In this document: positions 53,994-61,471 of the stretch, piece by piece
Numbering within the stretch: the first letter of the stretch is position 1
How the letters are laid out: each line of letters starts with the position of its first letter
Assembly: GCA_024707405.1 (NCBI GenBank)
Contig: JANPZU010000003.1
Span: 496,001 to 560,000 of the forward strand
Direction of reading: 5' to 3'
DNA length: 64,000 nt
DNA from: Luteimonas sp.
Lineage (GTDB): Bacteria > Pseudomonadota > Gammaproteobacteria > Xanthomonadales > Xanthomonadaceae
Notes under the pieces: generated by a model
Told to the model about the DNA's origin: nothing
What the model saw: the letters and a program-made list of their open reading frames with translations, nothing else
Databases searched by the model: none
Made by a program: the position numbers and the translations under genes

Positions 53994-54602
53994 ATGAGGG
54001 AATACACACTTCAAGAGTTCCGCCAAAACGAAGGCCGAATAGCAAATCTAGTCGCAACTTATCGAGCACTCCAAAGCGGCCATGCTCAAGGCCGTCGAAA
54101 TGCACAATCTGCCGACACATTAAGGGCGGCTGTTGTTTTTCTTCACAGCGCGCTTGAAGAAGTGTTTCGAAACCTATTTCTCTGGAAACTACCACAAGGT
54201 AGCCAAGCCTCATTGAACACGATTCCTCTTAAGACGGATAATCACCGTCCAAAAGGTTTTTTGCTCGGCGATTTGCTACCGTATGAAGGCCGCTTTGTTC
54301 ATAACATTATCCGTGACTCAATTGAGACTTACGTTGATCGAATGAACATCAACAACCTCGCTGACTTGCGAGAGGGGCTTAAACTCATTGGGATTGAAAC
54401 AAATCAATTCGATCCGTTTTACCCAAAGCTAGCCGCATGCATGGCGAGACGACACCAAATTGTCCATCAGATGGATAGAAACCATGAGACCGGCAGAGGC
54501 AGCGCTCGTGTTCAAACCATATCGGTTCGCCAAGTAACAGACTGGCAGGAGAACACTCATAACTTCGTATTCGCGCTTGTAGCCGCCATAGACGACAACT
54601 AG
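53994..54602 (+). CDS. HEPN-like protein (RxxxxH), AT-richer than its neighbours
   Basis: A 202-residue all-helical protein. Residues 153-158 read RHQIVH, the Rx4H motif of HEPN ribonucleases, in the context ARRHQIVHQMDR that resembles the RiboL-PSP-HEPN branch. An N-terminal helical bundle includes FLHSALEEVFRNLF (acidic/Arg helix). The DNA is visibly AT-richer than adjacent genes, with codons such as AAA, TTT and ATA, indicating recent acquisition. No antitoxin gene is adjacent. It is probably an orphan RNase toxin or defence effector; not proven. Confidence 0.75.
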   Translation: MREYTLQEFRQNEGRIANLVATYRALQSGHAQGRRNAQSADTLRAAVVFLHSALEEVFRNLFLWKLPQGSQASLNTIPLKTDNHRPKGFLLGDLLPYEGRFVHNIIRDSIETYVDRMNINNLADLREGLKLIGIETNQFDPFYPKLAACMARRHQIVHQMDRNHETGRGSARVQTISVRQVTDWQENTHNFVFALVAAIDDN

Positions 54603-54651
54603 CTCCACAAACCAAAAATGCGCCATCCACGCCACAGGAGGCATGTAAAAC

Positions 54652-54987
54652 ATGGCAGGCAAGTTCGAAATCACCACCCGCAAGAACGGCGAGTTCCAGT
54701 TCAACCTCAAGGCCGGCAACAGCCAGGTCATCCTGACCAGCGAAGGCTATTCAGCAAAGGTCTCCGCACTCAATGGCGTGGAGTCGGTGCGCAAGCACAG
54801 CCAGGACGACGCCTACTTCGAGCGCCTCACCGCGAAGGACGGCAGCCCGTACTTCAACCTCAAGGCCAGCAACGGCCAGACCATCGGCCACAGCGAGATG
54901 TATTCCAGTGCCGCCGCGCGCGACAACGGCATCGAATCGGTCAAGACCAACGCACCGGACGCGGCGCTGGTCGACCTGACCGGCTGA
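54652..54987 (+). CDS. YegP-family (DUF1508) protein
   Basis: A 111-residue protein with two DUF1508 repeats of ~45 residues (FEITTRKNGEFQFNLKAGNSQ and DDAYFERLTAKDGSPYFNLKASNGQ, each followed by a YSS/YSA turn). The E. coli YegP family is of unknown function, with a ferredoxin-like compact fold. High-GC composition returns here after the HEPN gene. A terminator follows. Confidence 0.92.
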   Translation: MAGKFEITTRKNGEFQFNLKAGNSQVILTSEGYSAKVSALNGVESVRKHSQDDAYFERLTAKDGSPYFNLKASNGQTIGHSEMYSSAAARDNGIESVKTNAPDAALVDLTG

Positions 54988-55010
54988 TCCGCAAACCCGC
55001 ATGCATGAGG

Positions 55011-55034
55011 AAGGCCCGGCATGCCCGGGCCTTT
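55011..55034 (+). terminator. Terminator of the yegP-like gene
   Basis: GGCCCGG/CCGGGCC stem with a short loop and TTTT, 24 bases after the stop. Confidence 0.85.
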
Positions 55035-55127
55035 TGCATTGGATGGCAGCAGCGCCACGACGGACGTTTCATGCATCGCTCACCTGCGTTCGGCCACGGT
55101 GGCTCCGACACGGAACGGAGTACGCGC

Positions 55128-55838
55128 ATGCATCGCCGCGCCATTGCCATGATCTTCGCCGCCACGCTGCTGGCAGGCTGCATCGCACCATCGGATCCGC
55201 CTCCCGCCGAGGCCGAGCCCGTCGCCGGTGCATCCGACACCCCGGAAGCCCCGGCACCAGCGCCGGCGACGATGCCTGCTGGCGACGCACCTGCACCGTC
55301 CGGCGAGGCTGCAACCACCGCATCTTGCGACTGGGTGCAACACGCGCTGCCCGGGCATCGCGCGCAGGTCGAAACCACGCCGCAAGCGTTGTTGCAGCGC
55401 TTCGACGCGGGCAGTGCCGATGCCGAGCGGCTGGCCGCCCTGCTCGAACGCCCCCTGCAACCGATCGGCGACATCACCGGCGCATGGCAGGTACGTTCGC
55501 TGCAACTGCACATGGGCCAGGTCTATGTGTATCCGTATTTCGAGGCACGCATCGAGACCGATGCCTGCGGCCACCGCTTCGCCAAGACCACCGGCTCGCA
55601 ACGCCGCAGCGGCGTGCTGTATCCGATCGAGGGCGCGCCGGATCGACTCGCCTTCCTCGGCGCATCGACAGTCAACGACGACCCGCCGCGCGCATACGAC
55701 CCCGCCCGTCCGGCCGGGACGGAGTTCCCCGGCAGCGCCAACAGTGCCGGCTGGCTGGCCCGCATCGGACCGGACGAACTGTTGATGGTGTTCGATGCCG
55801 AGCCTGGCCGCTTCGAGGCCTACCACCTGCGGCGCTGA
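55128..55838 (+). CDS. Lipoprotein, DUF4893-like
   Basis: A 236-residue lipoprotein. The lipobox LLAGC (Cys at ~16) anchors it; residues 17-65 are a Pro/Ala/Glu-rich linker. The body has LQLHMGQVYVYPYFEARI, AKTTGSQRRSGVLYP and RLAFLGASTV, which fit the DUF4893 pattern as I recall it. The start ATG 55128 is chosen for the signal peptide. Function unknown; probably in the periplasm. Confidence 0.7.
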   Translation: MHRRAIAMIFAATLLAGCIAPSDPPPAEAEPVAGASDTPEAPAPAPATMPAGDAPAPSGEAATTASCDWVQHALPGHRAQVETTPQALLQRFDAGSADAERLAALLERPLQPIGDITGAWQVRSLQLHMGQVYVYPYFEARIETDACGHRFAKTTGSQRRSGVLYPIEGAPDRLAFLGASTVNDDPPRAYDPARPAGTEFPGSANSAGWLARIGPDELLMVFDAEPGRFEAYHLRR

Positions 55839-55890
55839 CGCAGCCCGGCACAGGCTCGCCCCGCGCGCACGCGGCTGCGACAATGGCGCC

Positions 55891-56208
55891 ATGCGCATCG
55901 GCCCCCACGCCATCGACCCGAAGGTGATCCTCGCCCCGATGGCGGGCGTCACCGACAAGCCGTTCCGGCTGCTGTGCAAGCGGCTGGGCGCGGGACTGGC
56001 CGTGTCGGAGATGACCATCAGCGATCCACGCTTCTGGACGACGCGCAAGTCGCTGCAGCGCATGGATCATGCCGGCGAACCCGACCCGATCAGCGTGCAG
56101 ATCGCCGGCACCGTGCCCGCCGTGATGGCCGAGGCCGCGAAGTACAACGCCGGCAACGGCGCGCAGATCATCGACATCAACATGGGGTGCCCGGCTACCC
56201 GTTCATAG
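55891..56208 (+). pseudogene. dusB: dusB, 5' fragment, interrupted after the catalytic cysteine
   Basis: The first 100 residues of tRNA-dihydrouridine synthase B, from MRIGPHAIDP with FMN-binding APMAGVTDKPFR and the SEMTISDP loop. It runs to INMGCPA, where Cys100 matches the position of the catalytic Cys of E. coli DusB. The frame then continues with three unrelated codons (Thr-Arg-Ser) and TAG at 56206. The normal continuation (AKKV...) is missing, and the rest of the gene is nowhere in the window. An insertion at about 56,193-56,196 is the simplest explanation. Confidence 0.92.
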
Positions 56209-56428
56209 CGGACGCATGGACGCGCACCCTTGAGCCGGCCATGGACATGGACATGGCTGCGTGGTCCGTTGCTCCTTGAGCTCACCCGCCCCTTTGAGCC
56301 CTCTTTCGGGGCCCGGTAGTGCGCGCGGCCAGCCAAATCTCGCCACCGGCAAGCGGATCACAGGTCCGTCTAGGATCGACCCGATTCCTGTGGTGACCTG
56401 TTCCTAACGGAATCAACTTAGGTCACAG
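56196..56428. other. Left end of the integrated island
   Basis: About 230 bases between the dusB break and the integrase fragment. It holds a tandem ggacat/catgga repeat (56239-56260) and an inverted repeat GTGACCT (56393-56399) / AGGTCAC (56420-56426), with TTCC/GGAA nested inside, next to the integrase ATG. The latter may be arm-type or operator sites. No gene is visible. Confidence 0.5.
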
Positions 56429-56912
56429 ATGGCACGTCTGATTCAAATCGGCTTCCACCCCCACAACGAAGTGGTTGCAAACGAGGCCGTCACTTGGACT
56501 CCCAGCGAGTCGCGGCGACGTATATCAAACATGCCCCAGATCGTGTGGGCGGACGGGACACCTTTTCGTGAAGCAAACATATGGGCTCTGTCTCGGTGCG
56601 CACCACGCCTGGTGAGCAGAGACACAGTTTCCTCAAACATGGCGAAGCTTCTCACCTACGCCAACTTTCTGGAGGACTACCAGATCGATCCTTGGGCGTT
56701 CCCGCAGCAGCGATCTGAGCAATGTTTGGTCCGCTACCGGGGATTTCTGATTGAACGCAGGGAGCGGGGTGATCTCTCACCGTCAGGGGCATCCCACAGG
56801 ATGCGCGTCGCTATCCAGTTCTACCGGCACTTGTACGCCGTGGGACTGATCGATCCGGAGCAAACGCTGTGGAAGGAACGCCGGTACGCCGTTTCTACAT
56901 TTGATGCTCAGG
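56429..56912 (+). pseudogene. Site-specific integrase fragment (N-terminal part)
   Basis: 161 intact codons plus a few more borrowed from the inverted repeat of the insertion sequence. The N-terminus and helical SAM-like core-binding domain (LLTYANFLEDYQIDPWAFPQQRSE, RVAIQFYRHLYAVGLIDPEQ) match tyrosine recombinases, but the catalytic domain (R...HxxR...Y) is absent because the IS3 element begins at 56913. The DNA has a lower GC than the core genome. No continuation is recognisable on the far side of the IS. Confidence 0.8.
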
Positions 56913-56974
56913 GGGTTCACCCCCGCTAGCACGGACACTTCAGTTAAGCCCCATCATGGGGCAGGAGGAGTGTC

Positions 56975-57262
56975 ATGCCACAGCGGAAGAAGTACAGCGA
57001 AGAGTTCAAGCGTGAGGCCGTCGGCCTGACCCGTTTGCCTGGTGCGAAGGTGTCCCAGATCGCACGTGACCTGGGGATACGGGCCAACCAGATCCATCGT
57101 TGGCGCAGGGAGTTGGAGGCCGGAGGCAAGAAGGCCTTCCCCGGCAACGGCGCCGCACGCGACCAGGAATTGCTGGCCCTGAAGATGGAGCTGGCGCGGG
57201 TCAAGAAGGAACGGGATTTTTTGCGCGATGCGGCGGCGTTCTTCGCCAAGGAATCGTCTTGA
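56975..57262 (+). CDS. IS3-family transposase OrfA
   Basis: A 95-residue DNA-binding subunit with an N-terminal helix-turn-helix ([36 protein letters not shown]) and a C-terminal leucine-zipper segment ([21 protein letters not shown]). ATG has SD AGGAGG seven bases upstream. A slippery heptamer T-TTT-TTG (57217-57223) is in frame and could direct -1 slippage into orfB. Confidence 0.93.
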   Translation: MPQRKKYSEEFKREAVGLTRLPGAKVSQIARDLGIRANQIHRWRRELEAGGKKAFPGNGAARDQELLALKMELARVKKERDFLRDAAAFFAKESS

Positions 57263-58119
57263 GGTACGAGGCGATCCGACGCCACCGCGACCAGTACCCG
57301 GTCAGGCTGATGTGCCGATGCCTGAAGGTCTCGCCCAGCGGGTTCCACGGCTGGTGCAGTCGCACCCCCAGTGCCCGGACGCTGGACAATCTCCGGTTGC
57401 TCGGCAAGATCAGGGAACGCCATGCTGCAAGTGATGGCGTCATGGGTGCCGGACGCATACACGAGGCGCTGGGCTATGAAGGCGAGACGGCCAGCCTCAA
57501 TCGCATTGCCCGACTGATGGCGGCCGATGGTCTGGCGGGCGTGCCGCAGCGACGCCGTTGGCGGCACAAGCCTTCCGGCGTCCGTCCTGCACATGTCCGC
57601 AACCAACTGGCCCGGGACTTCACCGCCCACGAGCCCAACACCAAGTGGGTGGTCGACATCACCTACATCCGCACCGGCGAGGGTTGGCTGTATCTGTGTG
57701 CAGTCGTCGACCTGTACGCGGGCAAGGTGGTCGGCTGGTCGATGTCGCCGGTGCAGGATCGGCACCTGGTGCTCAAGGCGGTGATGATGGCCTGCTGGCA
57801 ACGTCCCGACCGCAGCGAAGTCATCCTGCACTCCGATCGGGGCACGCAGTTCACCAGCGCCGAATACCAGCAGTTCCTGAAGGACCACCGCATCGTCAGC
57901 AGCATGAGTGACGTCGGCCACTGCGGCGACAACGCAGCGGTCGAGGGCTTCTTCGGCAAGCTCAAGCGGGAGCGAGTGCACCGACGTCGCTACCTGACCC
58001 TGGCCGAAGCCAGGAGCGATGTGTTCGACTACATCGAGCGGTTCCACAACCCGCTCATCCAGCGAAGGCTTGACGCTCGGGATCAGGTCTTCAGACTCTT
58101 AACCCAACAGTCCGTGTAA
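57259..58119 (+). CDS. IS3-family transposase OrfB (DDE integrase core)
   Basis: A 286-residue catalytic subunit. The frame overlaps the end of orfA; TTG at 57259 is the likely independent start. Catalytic DDE residues are seen in [14 protein letters not shown] (Asp), [15 protein letters not shown] (Asp) and [16 protein letters not shown] (Glu). HTH_21-type region precedes it. All look intact, so the element is probably mobile. Confidence 0.93.
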   Translation: MRYEAIRRHRDQYPVRLMCRCLKVSPSGFHGWCSRTPSARTLDNLRLLGKIRERHAASDGVMGAGRIHEALGYEGETASLNRIARLMAADGLAGVPQRRRWRHKPSGVRPAHVRNQLARDFTAHEPNTKWVVDITYIRTGEGWLYLCAVVDLYAGKVVGWSMSPVQDRHLVLKAVMMACWQRPDRSEVILHSDRGTQFTSAEYQQFLKDHRIVSSMSDVGHCGDNAAVEGFFGKLKRERVHRRRYLTLAEARSDVFDYIERFHNPLIQRRLDARDQVFRLLTQQSV

Positions 58120-58133
58120 ACGGGGGTGAACCC

Positions 58134-58327
58134 TTATGGGTCGGAAGCTGCCCTTCCCTACCCCCGATAAACATCCCTAATCTGCTTTCGGACTTGGCCT
58201 CAAAGATCAGCGGATAGCCGACGTTGGGATGGACACAGGGTGATTTCATTGATGTCGAATCTCTCTAAGCAAAGTAGCCACCTCTGTCTCCGGCACGACA
58301 ATCTCGCGTAGCTAACCCGTCGCAGGA
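58134..58327. other. Intergenic region after the IS, nothing recognised
   Basis: About 190 bases between the IS right end and the stop of the sugar ABC ATPase. It may include remnants of the integrase gene or its flank but shows no readable frame. No terminator for the ABC transporter operon was identified. Confidence 0.4.
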
Positions 58328-59161
58328 TCATCGCCCGACTTGCAGATCATGGGATAACTCATTGAGCTCATCACCACCGGCCATCATCCGGGTCAGCTCA
58401 TCCAACGGAACATCCGCTCGCGTCTTATCCAGCACGACACGACCAAGCTTCAGGATGATGAAGTGGTCGGCCACCATGTAGGCGTGATGGGGGTTGTGGG
58501 TAATGAACACCACACCCAGTCCGGCATCCCGTGCAGCCGCGATGTACTTCAGCACCACGCCTGCCTGCTTGACGCCGAGTGCGGCAGTCGGTTCGTCCAG
58601 GATAAGCACGCGCGCCCCGAAATACACGGCACGCGCAATCGCAACGCACTGTCGCTGGCCGCCGGACAGCTCACCGATCGGCTGGTCGATATCCTTGACC
58701 ACCACTCCCATCTTTCGCAATTCGTTGTCGGCGATCTCGCGCATCTCCGCGGATTTCAACGGCGCGAGCGGAAATCGGCCCGCGGTCAGCTCCGAGCCAA
58801 GGAAGAAGTTGCGCCAAACCTCCATCAGGCCGACCATCGCGAGATCCTGATACACGGTGGCGATGCCGTGGCTCAGCGCTTCTCGGGGAGAGAGGAAATT
58901 CACTTCCTTCCCGTCCACCGTCATGATGCCTTCGTTGTGCCGGTGCAACCCGGCGATGATCTTGATCAGCGTGGATTTCCCTGCGCCGTTGTCTCCGAGG
59001 ACTCCGGTGACCTGCCCCGCCCGGACCGTCATATTGATCCCACGCAGCGCGCGAACGGCGCCATAGGATTTCCCGACGTCGATCAACCGGGCGAGAGGCT
59101 CATCCGCTACAACAGTTGATTCCGCGTGCTCATGCAAGGTGTAGATCATCGCGTCAGTCAA
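58328..59161 (-). CDS. CUT2-type sugar ABC transporter ATP-binding protein, single ABC domain
   Basis: A 277-residue ATPase with one ABC domain: Walker A GDNGAGKSTLIK, Q-loop in ATVYQDLAMVGLME, signature IGELSGGQRQCVAIAR, Walker B VLILDEPTAALG. Most CUT2 systems (RbsA, IatA) have two fused ABC domains of ~500 residues; a single domain matches FrcA-like transporters. It overlaps the permease stop by 8 bases, so it is in one operon with the permease and binding protein. Confidence 0.92.
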   Translation of the reverse strand: MTDAMIYTLHEHAESTVVADEPLARLIDVGKSYGAVRALRGINMTVRAGQVTGVLGDNGAGKSTLIKIIAGLHRHNEGIMTVDGKEVNFLSPREALSHGIATVYQDLAMVGLMEVWRNFFLGSELTAGRFPLAPLKSAEMREIADNELRKMGVVVKDIDQPIGELSGGQRQCVAIARAVYFGARVLILDEPTAALGVKQAGVVLKYIAAARDAGLGVVFITHNPHHAYMVADHFIILKLGRVVLDKTRADVPLDELTRMMAGGDELNELSHDLQVGR

Positions 59162-60241
59162 CCTTTCGAGCGGTCGAAAGTTTCTTGACGTACAGATTCA
59201 CGATGACGGCGAGCAGCAGCATGATGCCGAGGAAAGCCTTGAACCAGTTCGGGCCCCAGCCGGCGTAGACCAGGCACTGCTTGGTCATCCCGAAGATGAA
59301 GGCACCGATGGCGACGCCGACCGCGTTCCCGTAGCCCCCGGTCATCAACGTGCCGCCTACGACCACCGCGATGATGAAAAGGAACTCGTCTCCGACACCG
59401 TTGTTGGCCTGCACCGTGTCGTACATGTAGAGCTGGTGCATGCCGGTGAACCAGGCCAGGAGCGCGACCCCCATGAACAGTCCGACCTTGACTCGCAGCA
59501 CCGGCACACCGGCCGCACGGGCGCTGGCGACGTTGCCGCCAACGGCATAGATCCAGTTGCCGACTCGGTCCGCAGCAGGATCCACGAAGACAGCATGACG
59601 AAGAAGATCCACCACAACACCGTGATATTGATCGTGATACCACCCACGTGAAACTGGTGGGCAAATATCGCCTTGAGCGAATGGTAGCCGTCCATCTGGC
59701 TGATGTTGGGCGAGATCACGGCACCAGTGACCAACTTGGTCAAGCCCAGATTTGCACCCTGAAGGACGAAGAAAGAACCGAGGGTGATCAGGAAGCTGGG
59801 GATGCCGGTGCGCACCGTCAAATAGCCATTCAAGAATCCGATGGACAGCGCGAAGAGCAACGACAACAACGCACCGACCCAGAGATTGATCCCGAGTTGG
59901 TAGCAGAACATCGAGTTGAAGAGCACGGCGGCGAAAACCATGACGCCAGCCGACAGATCGAACTCTCCACCGATCATCAGCATTCCGACCCCGACCGCGA
60001 CGATGCCGATCGTCGAGGCCGCGTAGAGGACGGTGGCGAATGACGCGCCGGACCGAAACGCCGGCGCCATGATGAGGAAGAAAACGAGGATGGCGACGGC
60101 CGCCACGATGGCACCGACCTCGGGACGGGCAAGCAATCTATTGGACCAGCCGAGCCTTATCCGATTGGCGTCTTCAGCGTGCACCCCGGTGTCTATGGCA
60201 GAAGCGCCGGGAAAACCGATCCGTGATTTCGTTTCAGACAT
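59154..60241 (-). pseudogene. CUT2 sugar ABC permease, interrupted by a frameshift
   Basis: The first ~225 residues (from ATG 60241) give a normal permease: VGVGMLMIGGEFDLSAGVMV, GFLNGYLTVRTGIPSFLITL and WWIFFVMLSSWILLRT, with about six helices. The C-terminal ~145 residues (RVGNWIYAVGGNVASARAAG onward, ending in KLSTARKVD) are in another frame. One base is missing near 59,565-59,572, where ACC-GAG should read ACC-nGA-GTC. Read with one base restored, the protein is full length and normal. Real mutation or assembly error cannot be told from sequence. Confidence 0.9.
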
Positions 60242-60293
60242 CGATGCCTCCGAATGAACGGGGCGAGGCCGCTAAAGCAATCTCACCACAAGC

Positions 60294-61283
60294 TCAACGA
60301 GTATTGTTTCGCGCGAACGGAAGGATCCGGTCGATGTTGTCCCGATCAACAAAGGAAGGACCCGTCAGGACGGCCCGACCACCACCGATGTCATTGCCGT
60401 TCCTGAGGTTGAGATAGAGCGCTGACACGGCCATGTAGCCCTGGACATAGGGCTGCTGGTCGATCGAAAACTCGATCTGGCCGTCCTTGATCAGGCTGGC
60501 GACATCGGGATCGAGGTCGAAGGTAATCACCTTGGCATCGCTGTCGGCCCACGCCTTGGCCTTCATCGCTGCATGTGCTTGCTGCGCTCCCAGAGTAACG
60601 ACGTAGTCGATCGACCGGTCGGTCGACAGCGCGGCTTGCAGCGTGGCGGTCACTTCTGCGTTGTTGGCGCCGTTGACCTGGATGTTCCTGGTGCCGGGCA
60701 CCTTCGACTTCACGCCTGCGCAGCGGGCCTCGAGTGCGACCGAGCCGGTCTGCTGGATCACGCAAAGCGGGCGGGCGCCTCCTCTGGCAGCGATCCGCTC
60801 CCCGGCCGCGGCTCCAGCCACGGCTTCGTCAGAGCCGAAGTACATTGAAGCACCAGCGCCCTTGTACTGGTCTATGCCTGCATTGAAGGCGACCAGAGTA
60901 ATGCCTGCGCTGCTGGCGTTGCGCATTGCGCCGCGCAGGGCATCCGGGGTGGCCATCGTCGTCGCGATGGCGTCCACTCTGGAATCGATGGCGTTCTGGA
61001 TCAGCTTTGCCTGCTCCCCGGCGTTGGGGTCGCTGGAGTACTTCAGTGTAGTGCCCGTATCTCTGGCAGCCTGCTCGGCGCCGGCCCTGATCTTGTCCCA
61101 GAACGTGTCGCCGGCTGTTTCGTGCGTAATTACAGCAATGGTGTAACCGGAGTTGACGCTTCCATCCCCGGTTCGCTGAGCACCCCCATCGGAACATGCC
61201 GTGAGTGCGAGCCCGACAATCGCCACACAGGTGAGGATGGTTCGTGCGGCTGCGTATCGAGTGACCGTCGAAGGTGCGTGCAT
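60294..61283 (-). CDS. CUT2 sugar ABC transporter substrate-binding lipoprotein
   Basis: A 329-residue periplasmic binding protein of the ribose/galactose type. The signal ends in the lipobox GLALTACSD. IQNAIDSRVDAIATTMATPDAL and GITLVAFNAGIDQYK outline the ligand cleft, and VVTLGAQQAHAAM and IEFSIDQQPYVQGY the hinge. It recalls actinobacterial homologues more than proteobacterial RbsB; this is from memory. The ligand may be a sugar, sugar alcohol or inositol. Start ATG 61283 begins the signal peptide; operon with the permease 52 bases on. Confidence 0.88.
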   Translation of the reverse strand: MHAPSTVTRYAAARTILTCVAIVGLALTACSDGGAQRTGDGSVNSGYTIAVITHETAGDTFWDKIRAGAEQAARDTGTTLKYSSDPNAGEQAKLIQNAIDSRVDAIATTMATPDALRGAMRNASSAGITLVAFNAGIDQYKGAGASMYFGSDEAVAGAAAGERIAARGGARPLCVIQQTGSVALEARCAGVKSKVPGTRNIQVNGANNAEVTATLQAALSTDRSIDYVVTLGAQQAHAAMKAKAWADSDAKVITFDLDPDVASLIKDGQIEFSIDQQPYVQGYMAVSALYLNLRNGNDIGGGRAVLTGPSFVDRDNIDRILPFARNNTR

Positions 61284-61471
61284 CGAGTGCAGGGCAAGTG
61301 GAGTGTCGCATCGCTTGATCGACTTGCTGGCCAGATCAAACGACACGCCTTTGGCGTCCGTGTCTGTGAGATTGGCCGGTGCGAACAAAAGCATCATCGA
61401 AATATCCCTCCGCCTGCCCTGCACGTCATGAAATTTCTCCACCAGCACTTGCTGTTCCCTTGCGCCGCGGA
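61284..61471 (-). other. Gap between phytase stop and binding-protein start
   Basis: A 188-base region on the minus strand expected to hold the promoter of the ABC operon. I see no clear -35/-10 pair, terminator or palindrome, so read-through from the phytase gene is possible. Confidence 0.4.

Larger units (their letters stand above)
56913..58133 (+). mobile_element. IS3-family insertion sequence inside the integrase gene
   Basis: A 1221-base element with imperfect 36-bp terminal inverted repeats: GGGTTCACCCCCG is identical at both ends, followed by four variable bases, CACGGAC and further matches to GTTAAG. It encodes OrfA and OrfB transposase genes in the usual overlapping arrangement. No convincing direct repeat flanks it. 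Exact ends could be some bases inside, at the CACGGAC block, since IS3 elements usually end in TG...CA. Confidence 0.8.

Noticed and set aside
56239-56260. Short ggacat repeats near the dusB break as attachment-site repeats
   Set aside because: Only three to four imperfect copies; without the right end of the island no matching direct repeat can be shown.
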